In this document: piece by piece, positions 5,868 through 13,760 of the stretch
Layout of the letters: every line of letters begins with the position of its first letter
Position numbering within the stretch: position 1 is the first letter of the stretch
The notes under the pieces: generated by a model
What the model was told of the DNA's origin: nothing
Databases searched by the model: none
What the model saw: only the letters and a program-made list of their open reading frames with translations
Translations under genes and position numbers: made by a program
Assembly (NCBI GenBank): GCA_022360075.1
Contig: JAKSDN010000221.1
Span: forward strand, 1 to 15,378
DNA length: 15,378 bases
Source of the DNA: Kiloniellales bacterium
Lineage (GTDB): Bacteria; Pseudomonadota; Alphaproteobacteria; Kiloniellales; JAKSDN01
Direction: 5' to 3'

Positions 5868-8252
5868 ATGGAGATCATAAAGCCCAACAACCGGATTCGG
5901 CTGTTTCTGCTCACCATCATCATGGTCGCGGCCGCCGCCACGGTCGCCGGAATCTCGGTCCGGGGCCTCTACACCGCCGCGGTTTCGGAGCAACGCGCCA
6001 GGCTGATCGAGCTCGCCGAGGATCGCGCGAGGCTGATCGAAGCGATCAATGCCGAGCACGACGAGCTACCGCCGCAACAGGCCTTGGCGGCGACGCTGGC
6101 GCCGATCACGCAGGCGCACGAGCGCTATTCCGGTCTCGGGCAGACGGGCGAGTTCACGCTCGCCCATCGGATCGGCGACCAGATCCAATTCCTGCTGAGT
6201 CACCGTCATTTCGACCTATCCATGCCGAAGCCTGTCCCCTGGGACGCCGAGATCGCGGAGCCCATGCGGCGGGCCCTAGCGGGGCATCAGGGTACGATCG
6301 TCGCCCTCGACTATAGAGGCGCCGAGGTCCTGGCGGCCTACGAGCCGGTCAAGCTGCGCGGCTTCGACCTCGGCATGGTGGCCAAGATCGACATGGCCGA
6401 GATCCGCGCGCCCTTCGTGAAGGCCATCGCCCTTACGGTCCTCGGCGGCGGTCTGGTCATCATCCTGAGCATTGGCCTCTTCTGGCGCCTGGGCCAAAGA
6501 ATTCTCGACCACGAGAGGGCGGAAACCCGTTTCAGGGAACTGCTCTTCGAGTCCGCCCCGGACGCGACCCTCTTCGTCGATGAGCATGGCCGGATCGTGC
6601 TGCTCAACGCCCAGGCGGAGAGACTCTTCGGCTATGCGCGAAGCGAGCTTCTCGGCCGGCCGGTGGAAGTCCTGATCCCCGACCGCTTCGGCGCGAATCA
6701 TGCCGGGCTTCGGCGGCAGTATTTTCGGCGCCCCAGCCCGCGCTTCATGGGCCAGACCAAGGAGCTCTACGGCCTGGCCAAGGACGGCCGCGAGTTCCCG
6801 GTCGAGATCAGCCTGAGCCCGGTTCGAACCACTGGTGGCAACCTCGTGGCGACCGCCGTGCGCGATGTCTCGGACCGCAGACAGGCCGAGGCGACGATCG
6901 AGCGCATGGCCCTCCAGGATGCTCTCACCGGGCTGCCCAACCGGCGCCAGTTCCAGGAGAGGCTCCAGCAGGCGATCTCTCAGGCCAAGCGCAGCCGCCG
7001 TCACGTCGGGCTCATGCTGCTCGACCTAGACGGCTTCAAGTTCGTCAACGACACCTATGGCCATGCCATGGGCGACGCGCTGCTGACCCAAGTCGCGGCT
7101 CGGCTGACGGACTGCGTGCGCGAGACGGACACGGTGGCGCGCCTGGGCGGCGACGAGTTCGCGGTGATCTCGCCCAACATCGATTCGCCCGAAGCGGCGA
7201 TGGCTCTCGCCGAGCGGCTCGTCAAGGCGCTGGCACGGAGCTTCTGGATCGACGGCCGGGAAGTCCACAGCGGCACCAGTATCGGCATCACCGTCTTCCC
7301 GCACGAGACGGGCAACACGGATCAACTGCTGCGCTTCGCCGACCTGGCGCTCTACCGGGCGAAGGACGAAGGGCCGGGGAGCTTCCGCCTTTACGACGAA
7401 GTCATCGATGCCGAGGTCAAAGCGCGACGCGCTCTCGAAGAGGATCTCCGCGCCGCGATGAAGGACGAGCAGCTCCGCCTCGTCTATCAGCCCAAGTTCG
7501 ACATCGCCTCCGGCGCGCTGATTGGCGCCGAGGCCCTGCTGCGCTGGACCCATCCGGAGCGCGGCCCCGTATCGCCGGCCGAGTTCATTCCCGTCGCCGA
7601 GTCGAGCGGGCTGATCATTCCGATCAGCGAGTGGGTGGTCAGGACAGTCTGCGAGCAGAACCGGGCCTGGCAGGACGCCGGATTGCCGCGGATCTGCCTT
7701 GCGGTGAACGTCTCACCCCTGCAGTTCAAGCAACCCGGGTTTGCCGATCAGATCACCGCTTCCCTCCAGGCGGCCGGCCTCAATCCGAAATGGCTCGAGC
7801 TCGAGATCACCGAGACCATGGCGATGGAGGGCGGCGAGCAGATCGCCTCGATCCTGGAAGCCCTGCGCTGGATCGGCGTCGGGATCTCGATCGACGACTT
7901 CGGCACGGGCTTCTCCTCGCTCACCCGCTTGAAGGCCTTCCCGGTCAACCGCCTGAAGATCGATCAGAGCTTCGTGCGCGACATCACGACGGACCTGAAC
8001 GATGCCGCCATCAGCTCGGCCATCATCCAGCTCGGGCACAGCCTCAAGATCAAGGTCATCGCCGAGGGCGTGGAGACGCAAGAGCAGTTCCAGTTCCTCG
8101 CCGAGCACGGCTGCGACGAGGCGCAGGGCTACCATCTGAGCCGGCCACTGGAGGCCGAGGCCTTCGCCGCCTTTCTCTCAAGCCACGAGGCCGCCGCCTT
8201 CTGTAGACCGGCGGAACCGGAAGATCCTTGGATCGACCGGCGCATCGCGTAG
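5868..8252 (+). CDS. Membrane sensor PAS-GGDEF-EAL protein (cyclic-di-GMP synthase/phosphodiesterase)
   Basis: A 794-residue inner-membrane protein. Membrane segments at about 12-32 and 186-206 enclose a periplasmic region of about 150 residues that looks like a Cache-type sensor (inferred from layout only). A PAS domain follows (about 221-340), then GGDEF (about 345-500) and EAL (about 525-765). GGDEF (427-431) is intact and preceded by the inhibitory site RETD (Arg418, Asp421) at the correct 5-residue distance. EAL (555-557) and the metal-binding DDFGTG (Asp676, Asp677) are also intact. Both making and breaking of cyclic-di-GMP are therefore possible; in many such tandem proteins one activity dominates. 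ATG 5868 is the only start, because an in-frame TAA lies at 5829-5831, but its Shine-Dalgarno is poor. It converges with the next gene. No link to the metabolic genes is shown by the sequence, though its periplasmic sensor could report nutrients. Confidence 0.93.
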   Translation: MEIIKPNNRIRLFLLTIIMVAAAATVAGISVRGLYTAAVSEQRARLIELAEDRARLIEAINAEHDELPPQQALAATLAPITQAHERYSGLGQTGEFTLAHRIGDQIQFLLSHRHFDLSMPKPVPWDAEIAEPMRRALAGHQGTIVALDYRGAEVLAAYEPVKLRGFDLGMVAKIDMAEIRAPFVKAIALTVLGGGLVIILSIGLFWRLGQRILDHERAETRFRELLFESAPDATLFVDEHGRIVLLNAQAERLFGYARSELLGRPVEVLIPDRFGANHAGLRRQYFRRPSPRFMGQTKELYGLAKDGREFPVEISLSPVRTTGGNLVATAVRDVSDRRQAEATIERMALQDALTGLPNRRQFQERLQQAISQAKRSRRHVGLMLLDLDGFKFVNDTYGHAMGDALLTQVAARLTDCVRETDTVARLGGDEFAVISPNIDSPEAAMALAERLVKALARSFWIDGREVHSGTSIGITVFPHETGNTDQLLRFADLALYRAKDEGPGSFRLYDEVIDAEVKARRALEEDLRAAMKDEQLRLVYQPKFDIASGALIGAEALLRWTHPERGPVSPAEFIPVAESSGLIIPISEWVVRTVCEQNRAWQDAGLPRICLAVNVSPLQFKQPGFADQITASLQAAGLNPKWLELEITETMAMEGGEQIASILEALRWIGVGISIDDFGTGFSSLTRLKAFPVNRLKIDQSFVRDITTDLNDAAISSAIIQLGHSLKIKVIAEGVETQEQFQFLAEHGCDEAQGYHLSRPLEAEAFAAFLSSHEAAAFCRPAEPEDPWIDRRIA

Positions 8253-8290
8253 AGCACGACTGGCACGCCGCAGCGGCGACGCCTTGACCT

Positions 8291-8953
8291 TCAGGCCGCT
8301 ACCCCCGCGGCCGAAGCGATCTCCTCGAGCAGCTCGGCGGTCGTGCGCTGGCGGCAGTAGCCCTTGATCGCCCGCAGGCTGTCGTCGTGGCGCTGCTGGG
8401 TGTAGCTGGCGCAGGCGTCGGGCACCAAGGTCACGAGATAGCCGATATCGCAGGCATCGCGTACGGCCGATTCCACACACTGGTCCGTGAGCACGCCGGC
8501 GAGGATCAGGTAGCGCACTCCCAGGTTACGCAGCACATAGTCGATGTTCGTGGAGTTGAAGACGCTGGAGGCGGTCTTGGGGATCACGATCTCGTCGTCG
8601 CCCGGCGCAATGGCGTCGATCACCTTGCCGTCCCAGGAGCCCTTGGGCACGTTGAAGCCGGTGATCTTGTAGTCGAGGCTGCGGTCGCGGCCATCTTGGG
8701 TCAGGCTCTCGATCACCGTGTAGAGGACCTCGATGCCGGCGGCCCGGCAGCCCGCCTGCAGGCGCTGCATATTGGGCACGGCGCTGCGTTCCATGCACTC
8801 GAAGTAGTAGGCGAGCGTCGGATCGGAGGCCCCTGACGCGAGCTCCTTGAACTCGCTGCCGTCCCGGTGCGCGCAGTAGTTCTGGACGTCGATGAACAGC
8901 AGCGCCGTTTCCGCTGGCACGACCGGCACTTCGCGGCTCAAGCTCTGGGTCAT
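8291..8953 (-). CDS. Isochorismatase-family cysteine hydrolase (putative amidohydrolase)
   Basis: A 220-residue single-domain hydrolase of the isochorismatase fold, a family that includes nicotinamidases, N-carbamoylsarcosine amidase and ureidoacrylate amidase. The triad is visible: Asp22 (FIDVQN), Lys126 (IPKTAS) and Cys159 (LTDQCVES). A Cys nucleophile indicates amide or C-N cleavage rather than the ether chemistry of true isochorismatase. The substrate is not identifiable from sequence. The start is supported on the minus strand by an AAGGA-type site (8961-8967). The gene lies tail to tail with the GGDEF-EAL gene (38 bp apart) and head to head with an N-formylglutamate amidohydrolase-like gene (95 bp apart), so two C-N hydrolases share one control region. 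A role in processing an imported amide, carbamoyl or formyl compound is inferred. Confidence 0.88.
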   Translation of the reverse strand: MTQSLSREVPVVPAETALLFIDVQNYCAHRDGSEFKELASGASDPTLAYYFECMERSAVPNMQRLQAGCRAAGIEVLYTVIESLTQDGRDRSLDYKITGFNVPKGSWDGKVIDAIAPGDDEIVIPKTASSVFNSTNIDYVLRNLGVRYLILAGVLTDQCVESAVRDACDIGYLVTLVPDACASYTQQRHDDSLRAIKGYCRQRTTAELLEEIASAAGVAA

Positions 8954-9048
8954 GGAGGCCTTCCTTTCTGCGGGCTGGACAGCCGCCCGGGCCCACTCTA
9001 ATCACGATGTAACGAGACGGATTTTCCAGTTCAAGGGCGATCGGCGGA
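8954..9048. promoter_or_regulatory. Shared divergent promoter region of the two C-N hydrolase genes
   Basis: Only 95 bp separates the start codons of the minus-strand cysteine hydrolase and the plus-strand deformylase-like gene, so both promoters must lie here or overlap the coding ends. A dyad CGGGC (8971-8975)/GCCCG (8985-8989) is near the hydrolase side. AAGGG (9033-9037) is the likely ribosome site for the plus-strand gene. I could not assign -10/-35 boxes with confidence. Confidence 0.5.
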
Positions 9049-9843
9049 ATGGCGGATAACCACTTTCGAGTGCTGGCGCCGGACGAGCCGCCAGCGGTGC
9101 ACAGCTACCGCGAGGCGGGCACGTCGGACATTTTCATCACCTGCGATCATGCCGGCAACCTGATTCCCAAGCGCTACGGCACACTCGGCCTGGAGCCACT
9201 CCATCTAGTCCGCCATATCGGCTGGGACATCGGCGCCTCGGGGCTCTCGCGGCGGCTGTCCGACCTGCTCGATGCGACGCTCTTCACCCAGACTTATTCG
9301 CGCCTGGTGATCGACTGCAACCGCGATCTCGGCCGCCCGGATTCGATCGCCAAGAGGAGCGAGGACACCGACATTCCCGGCAATCTTGGATTGGAGCCGG
9401 GCGAGGCCGAAGCCCGCGCGCGAGAGATATTCTGGCCCTACCAGAACGCCATCGCCGCCGCACTCGACGCCCGAGCAGCCGCCAGCCGCAGGACGGTGCT
9501 GGTCGCCATGCACAGCTTCACGCCCGTCTACCACGGCGTCTCGCGGCCCTGGCACGTCGGCCTGCTCTACAACCGGGACGGCCGTATGGCCGCCATCCTC
9601 AAGGACCTGCTGAGCGAGGACCGGGCGCTTTGCATCGGCGAGAACGAGCCCTATGCGGTCAGCGATTCGAGCGACTACGGGATTCCGGTCCACGGCGAGC
9701 GGCGCGGCCTGCCGCACATCGAGATCGAGATGCGCCACGACCTGATCGAGACCGTCGCGCACCAGCAGGAATGGGCCGAACGCTGGGCCGACATCCTGCC
9801 GCGGGCCGCCGCACGCCTGGAAGACTGCCGGCCGACGGCTTAG
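9049..9843 (+). CDS. N-formylglutamate amidohydrolase family protein
   Basis: A zinc-dependent hydrolase of the FGase family (Pfam FGase type), 264 residues. The founding reaction is N-formyl-L-glutamate to glutamate and formate. Family blocks are present in order: CDHAGN (32-37, likely ligand region), HIGWDIG (56-62), YSRLVIDCNR, AMHSFTP (His155) and the C-terminal HIEIEMRHDLI. ATG 9049 has AAGGG 11 bp upstream. No hut genes are near, so a HutG role in histidine breakdown is unlikely to be the whole story. Pairing with a cysteine hydrolase and a HAAT importer suggests hydrolysis of some N-acyl or N-formyl amino compound (inference). It reads toward the small protein gene, whose start is 116 bp downstream. 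Confidence 0.88.
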   Translation: MADNHFRVLAPDEPPAVHSYREAGTSDIFITCDHAGNLIPKRYGTLGLEPLHLVRHIGWDIGASGLSRRLSDLLDATLFTQTYSRLVIDCNRDLGRPDSIAKRSEDTDIPGNLGLEPGEAEARAREIFWPYQNAIAAALDARAAASRRTVLVAMHSFTPVYHGVSRPWHVGLLYNRDGRMAAILKDLLSEDRALCIGENEPYAVSDSSDYGIPVHGERRGLPHIEIEMRHDLIETVAHQQEWAERWADILPRAAARLEDCRPTA

Positions 9844-9885
9844 GGCCTGCGCAGTCTGGGGTGTGGCGAGGACCGGGGGAATCCG

Positions 9886-9926
9886 TATAGTCGAGTGTCG
9901 ACCTAGCGCTTCGCGGCCCCGCGAAG
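9886..9926 (+). promoter_or_regulatory. Candidate promoter/operator and leader hairpin before the small gene
   Basis: TATAGT (9886-9891) resembles a -10 box, although no good -35 lies at the right distance. It overlaps a perfect dyad GTCGA-GTG-TCGAC (9890-9902). A strong hairpin follows: CTTCGCGG (9909-9916) pairs with CCGCGAAG (9919-9926). With no T-tract after it, the hairpin is more likely a 5'-leader or mRNA-end structure than a terminator. The combination is suggestive only. Confidence 0.3.
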
Positions 9927-9959
9927 GCGTCAGCAAAATCCGGACGTGAAGGACCCTGA

Positions 9960-10211
9960 ATGAAAGCCCTGGTTATCGTGTGTTTGCTGATCGTTGCCGC
10001 CGGCGCGGCGACCTTCTATCGCTACCAGAGCTTTAGTCCCTGCGACTGGATGCACCAGGACCTGGTCGAGCAGACCGGCCTGCCGGAACTGGTCATCGAG
10101 GCGCGGATCAAGGCCGTCTTCCTGCTCGACGGCATCACCGATCCGGCGCCGCACGAGTGCCTGGTCGAGTGGTGGGAAGTCCGGCTGAACGGCCTGCCCG
10201 AGGAGAATTGA
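9960..10211 (+). CDS. Small secreted or membrane-anchored protein of unknown function
   Basis: I do not recognise this 83-residue protein. Residues 3-19 form a hydrophobic stretch after MK, consistent with a signal peptide or a single N-terminal membrane anchor; no lipoprotein box is evident, since Cys8 sits inside the hydrophobic core. The remaining 60 or so residues would be periplasmic. They are acidic, contain two Cys (28 and 67) that could form a disulfide, and end in a Trp-rich stretch (CLVEWWEVRLNG). A good Shine-Dalgarno, AAGGA (9949-9953), lies 6 bp before the ATG, which supports a real gene. The livG gene follows 93 bp downstream on the same strand. Co-expression with the importer is possible but unproven. 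Confidence 0.7.
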   Translation: MKALVIVCLLIVAAGAATFYRYQSFSPCDWMHQDLVEQTGLPELVIEARIKAVFLLDGITDPAPHECLVEWWEVRLNGLPEEN

Positions 10212-10222
10212 TCCCGCGTGCG

Positions 10223-10252
10223 TTGATCGCGGCCCGGCCGCTCCGCTACCCT
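10223..10252 (+). promoter_or_regulatory. Weak candidate promoter for the liv operon
   Basis: TTGATC (10223-10228) and TACCCT (10247-10252) are separated by 18 bp and lie 52 bp before the livG ATG. The -35 matches the TTGA half of the consensus, while the -10 is poor. No other better-spaced pair was seen in the 93-bp gap, so the operon may also be read from further upstream. Confidence 0.22.
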
Positions 10253-10304
10253 CTACCCTGGCACAGAAACAGAAGAAAAGACCAGGACGGGGCGCGGCCG
10301 GGGT

Positions 10305-11117
10305 ATGGCGCAGGGCGAACAAGGGATTAGCGCGGCACCGATCCTCGAAGTCACGGGCCTGGCCAAACGCTATGGCGGAGTCGAGGCCCTCTCCGACTAT
10401 CATCTGGAGCTGGCGGCGGGCGAGCTGCTCGGGCTGATCGGGCCCAACGGCGCCGGTAAGACCACGGCCTTCAACCTCCTGACCGGCGTCACGCGGCCGA
10501 GCGCAGGACGCATCCGCTTTCTGGGCCAAGACATCACCGGGCAGGCGGCGCCGCGTTTCACCGCGCTCGGCATCGCACGGACCTTTCAGACCAGCCGCCT
10601 GTTCCGCGAGCTGAGCGTGGTCGAAAACGTCATGGCCGCGCTCCACATGCGCCACGGACCGGGCCTGCTGCCGACGTTGATCGGCCTGCCCGCCTTTCGC
10701 CGCGCCGAGCGGGACATTCGAGCCCGCGCGGCCGACCTCCTGGAGCAGCTCGGGCTCGCGCGCTTCGCCGAGCGGCGGGCCGACGCCCTGCCCTACGGCG
10801 ATCAGCGGCGGGTCGAGATTGCCCGCGCTCTCGCCACCGAGCCACGTCTACTGCTGCTCGACGAGCCGGCCGCCGGCATGAACCCGCAGGAGACCGCCGA
10901 GCTGGTCGCGCTGATCGCCCGCATCCATCGCGAACGCGACCTCACGATCATCCTGGTCGAGCACGACATGAAGCTGGTCATGGGCCTTTGCCGGCGCGTG
11001 CAAGTGATCAACCGGGGCCAGGTGCTGGCCATCGGCACGCCGGCCGAGGTGCAGGGCGATGCGGCCGTGATCGAGGCCTACCTCGGCCGCCGGCGAAAGG
11101 CGGTCGCGCATGCTTGA
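10305..11117 (+). CDS. livG: HAAT/branched-chain amino acid ABC transporter ATP-binding protein LivG
   Basis: One of the two cytoplasmic ATPases that drive the importer. It has 270 residues, slightly longer than typical LivG because of an N-terminal extension of about 12 residues. Walker [10 protein letters not shown] is at 46-54 and is canonical. The Q-loop region includes [10 protein letters not shown], and the signature is LPYGDQRR from 162, the LivG-type variant of LSGGQ. Walker B ends in Asp186-Glu187 and the switch is VEHDMK with the expected His. The insert between Q-loop and signature is typical of LivG. ATG 10305 is the only plausible start but has only G-rich sequence upstream, not a clean Shine-Dalgarno. 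The stop overlaps livF by 8 bp, so translation is coupled. Confidence 0.94.
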   Translation: MAQGEQGISAAPILEVTGLAKRYGGVEALSDYHLELAAGELLGLIGPNGAGKTTAFNLLTGVTRPSAGRIRFLGQDITGQAAPRFTALGIARTFQTSRLFRELSVVENVMAALHMRHGPGLLPTLIGLPAFRRAERDIRARAADLLEQLGLARFAERRADALPYGDQRRVEIARALATEPRLLLLDEPAAGMNPQETAELVALIARIHRERDLTIILVEHDMKLVMGLCRRVQVINRGQVLAIGTPAEVQGDAAVIEAYLGRRRKAVAHA

Positions 11118-11835
11118 GGTCCGCGACCTGCAGGTACGGCGCGGCCACACCGACGTCTTGCGCGGTGTCGCGTTGCACGTCGAGGCGGGCGAAATCGTCG
11201 CCCTGATCGGCGGCAACGGCGCCGGCAAGGCCACGACCCTGATGACCCTCTGCGGCCTGCTGCGCCCGCGCAGCGGCGAGATCCGCTACCGAGCACCGGA
11301 CAGCGAGACGGCGACCGACCTGACGCGCCTGCCGGCCGAGACGATCATGCGCCTGGGTCTCGCGCTCTGTCCCGAAGGGCGACAGGTCTTCGGCTCGCTC
11401 AGCGTCGAAGAGAACCTGCGGATCGGCGCTTACCTGCGCGACGACAAGGCAGCGATTTCCCGCGACCTCGACTGGATCCACGGCCTCTTCCCGATCCTCT
11501 TCGACCGCCGTCGCCTGCCGGCCGGCAACCTCTCCGGCGGCGAGCAGATGATGCTGGCGATCGGCCGCGCCCTCATGGCCCGGCCGCGGCTGCTGCTGCT
11601 CGACGAGCCTTCGCTCGGCCTGGCGCCGCAGGCGGTCGACCAGATCTTCGAGACCCTGGCGACCATCAACCGCGAGGGCACGACCTTGCTGCTGGTCGAG
11701 CAGAACGCCGCGATGGCGCTCGAGCTCGCCGAGCGGGCCTACGTGCTGGAGACCGGCCGTATCGCGATTAGCGGCACCGGCCGCGAGCTCGCCGGCGACG
11801 CCGAAGTGCAGCGCAGCTATCTCGGGGTCGCGTGA
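11110..11835 (+). CDS. livF: HAAT/branched-chain amino acid ABC transporter ATP-binding protein LivF
   Basis: The second ATPase of the importer, 241 residues. The signature LSGGEQ (141-146) and Walker B ending in Asp165-Glu166 are canonical. The switch region reads VEQN, with Gln in place of His, as is normal for LivF. The Walker A loop is unusual: GGNGAGK-A-T-T (34-43), in which the residue right after Lys40 is Ala41 rather than the Thr or Ser that coordinates Mg2+. The codon is clearly GCC (11230-11232). Thr42 and Thr43 follow. The ORF is otherwise full length and undamaged, so this is not a simple pseudogene. The start overlaps the livG stop, and the stop overlaps the livH start (TGATG). 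Confidence 0.93.
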   Translation: MLEVRDLQVRRGHTDVLRGVALHVEAGEIVALIGGNGAGKATTLMTLCGLLRPRSGEIRYRAPDSETATDLTRLPAETIMRLGLALCPEGRQVFGSLSVEENLRIGAYLRDDKAAISRDLDWIHGLFPILFDRRRLPAGNLSGGEQMMLAIGRALMARPRLLLLDEPSLGLAPQAVDQIFETLATINREGTTLLLVEQNAAMALELAERAYVLETGRIAISGTGRELAGDAEVQRSYLGVA

Positions 11836-12728
11836 TGTCAGCCTATCTGACCCAGCAACTCATCAACGGGCTCACACTCGGCAGCATGTATGCGCTGGTC
11901 GCGATCGGCTTTTCGATGATCTACGGCATCGTGCGGCTGATCAACTTCGCCCACGGCGACATCGTCATGATCGGCGCCTTCACCACCGTCGGCTTGGTGG
12001 CGATCGGCGGTCTGCCCTGGCCCTTGATCGCGGTCGGCGTGCTGATGGTCGGCGCGCTCGCCGGCATGCTGGTCGAGCTCGCCGCTTTCCGACCGATGCG
12101 CGGGGCTCCCCAGGTCACCGGCTTCATCGCCTCGCTCGCCGTCTCGATCGTCATCCAGAACCTCGGCATCCTCGTGCTCTCGCCGCAGCCGCGGAACTTC
12201 CTCTTCCCCGAGGTCATGCGCGAACGAGTCCCGCTCGGCGCCGGCACGCTCAGCCTGCTCGACCTGGTTATCGTCGTGACCGCGCTGGTACTGATGGCGC
12301 TGCTCGTGCTGCTGGTCAAGAAGACCAAGCTCGGCATGGCCATGCGCGCGACCGCCGAGAACGCCGAGGTCGCGCGCCTGATGGGCATCAACATCAACCG
12401 CGCGATCATGGCCGCCTTCGCGATCGGCAGCGCACTGGCCGCAATCTCCGGGCTGATGTGGGGCGGCAAGTACGGCCAGATCGATCCCCTGCTCGGCTTC
12501 CTGCCCGGCCTCAAGGCCTTCGTCGCCGCGGTGATCGGCGGCGTCGGCTCGATCCCCGGTGCCATGCTCGGCGGCTATATCCTGGGTCTTTCGGAGGTGC
12601 TCTTCGTCGGTCTGCTGCCGCCGGAGTACTCGGGCTATCGCGACGCCTTCGTGTTCGGTCTACTGATCCTGGTGCTACTGGTGATGCCCAACGGTCTCTT
12701 CGGCCGCAGCGGCGAGGAGCGCGCCTGA
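11835..12728 (+). CDS. livH: HAAT/branched-chain amino acid ABC transporter permease LivH
   Basis: One of two inner-membrane permeases forming the channel. From ATG 11835, which shares one base with the livF TGA, it has 297 residues; an in-frame GTG at 11832 would add one codon. It opens with QQLINGLTLGSMYALVAIG, the hallmark LivH N-terminus, and has about eight hydrophobic segments. The cytoplasmic coupling loop, MRATAENAEVARLMGI, lies at roughly 170-185. The C-terminal region with LPGLKAFVAAVIGG and SIPGAMLGG is also family-typical. livM follows after a single base. Confidence 0.94.
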   Translation: MSAYLTQQLINGLTLGSMYALVAIGFSMIYGIVRLINFAHGDIVMIGAFTTVGLVAIGGLPWPLIAVGVLMVGALAGMLVELAAFRPMRGAPQVTGFIASLAVSIVIQNLGILVLSPQPRNFLFPEVMRERVPLGAGTLSLLDLVIVVTALVLMALLVLLVKKTKLGMAMRATAENAEVARLMGININRAIMAAFAIGSALAAISGLMWGGKYGQIDPLLGFLPGLKAFVAAVIGGVGSIPGAMLGGYILGLSEVLFVGLLPPEYSGYRDAFVFGLLILVLLVMPNGLFGRSGEERA

Positions 12729-12729
12729 G

Positions 12730-13752
12730 ATGGCCGCTCTCGACGTCACCCTTTCGGGGTTCGCGCGTCCGGCCCGGATCGGCTTGGCCGCCCTGCTGCT
12801 CGGCTTGGTCGCCGTTTGGCTGATGACGCTCGGCTTCAACGACTACCTGCTGACGCTGGCCTGCTTCGTCGGGCTCAACGTGATGCTGGCGACCAGCCTG
12901 ACGCTCAGCAACGGCTGCACCGGCCTGTTCTCGCTCGGCCATCCGGGCTTCATGACGGTGGGCGGTTATTTGGCCGCGGTCTTCACCTATCCGGTGCAGC
13001 GCAAGTCCTACATGATGCCGGAGCTGCCCGACTGGATCGCCAGCCAGCAGTGGGACCTGCTGCCGGCGACACTGCTCGGCGGCGTCGGCGCCGCGCTGGT
13101 CGCAGTCGTGATCGGCTTTCCGGTGCTGCGCCTGCGCGGCCACTACCTGGCGGTCGCGACGCTCGGCTTCATCATCATCGTGCGCGTGCTGATCATCAAC
13201 ATGGAGGGCTATACGCGCGGCGGTCTCGGGTTGAACGGCCTGCCGCTGCTGACCAACCTCTGGTGGGTCTTCGGCTGGACCGCGCTGACGCTCTTCGTGT
13301 GCTGGCGGATCAAGCACTCCTCCCTCGGCCGTGCCATGCTGGCGATCCGCGAGAACGAGATGGCGGCCCAATGCATGGGCATCAAGGCGACCCGCACGCG
13401 CCTGACCGCCTTTGTCATCGGCGCTTTCTTTGCCGGCGTCGCGGGCGTGCTCTGGACCCATCTCGTGACCGTGATCACGCCGGGCAGCTTCTCGATCATG
13501 CTCGCGTTCACGTTGGTCGTGATGGTGGTGATCGGCGGCAGCGGCAGCCTGACCGGCGCCGTGATCGCGGCCGTTGCGCTCAGTGTGCTCGCCGAGCTGA
13601 TCAAGCCCTTCGAGCAGGGGCTCGACGCCTACGGCTTGAGTCAAATCGTCATCGCATTAGGATTGCTACTGGTTCTCATGCTTCGCCCCAAGGGCCTGTT
13701 CGGCAGCCTGGAGCCTGCCTTCATTGTCGGCCGGGCGAACCGAAAAGAGTAA
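12730..13752 (+). CDS. livM: HAAT/branched-chain amino acid ABC transporter permease LivM
   Basis: The second permease, 340 residues, with a short N-terminal lead and about eight to ten membrane segments. Family blocks include LSNGCTGLFSLGHPGFM (a variant of the usual GxxGxxSLGHAAF), RLRGHYLAVATLGF, GGLGLNGLP, the coupling loop MLAIRENEMAAQCMGI (203-218), and VVIGGSGSLTGAVIAA followed by the C-terminal MLRPKGLFG. The start is one base after the livH stop. The gap to livK is 78 bp and carries a hairpin. Confidence 0.94.
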   Translation: MAALDVTLSGFARPARIGLAALLLGLVAVWLMTLGFNDYLLTLACFVGLNVMLATSLTLSNGCTGLFSLGHPGFMTVGGYLAAVFTYPVQRKSYMMPELPDWIASQQWDLLPATLLGGVGAALVAVVIGFPVLRLRGHYLAVATLGFIIIVRVLIINMEGYTRGGLGLNGLPLLTNLWWVFGWTALTLFVCWRIKHSSLGRAMLAIRENEMAAQCMGIKATRTRLTAFVIGAFFAGVAGVLWTHLVTVITPGSFSIMLAFTLVVMVVIGGSGSLTGAVIAAVALSVLAELIKPFEQGLDAYGLSQIVIALGLLLVLMLRPKGLFGSLEPAFIVGRANRKE

Positions 13753-13760
13753 TGGTCAAA

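Noticed and set aside
8266..8278. CGCCG-CAG-CGGCG hairpin between the convergent genes as a bidirectional terminator
   Set aside because: The stem is only 5 bp with a 3-nt loop and lacks T-tracts on either side, so it is too weak to call.
8291..8953. Calling the hydrolase a true isochorismatase or a biuret hydrolase
   Set aside because: Catalytic Cys159 argues for an amidase-type enzyme, there is no siderophore context, and resemblance to biuret hydrolase beyond the family triad was not evident.
9049..9843. Naming the FGase-family gene hutG
   Set aside because: The family fits, but no histidine-utilisation genes are in the window, and many FGase-family members act elsewhere.
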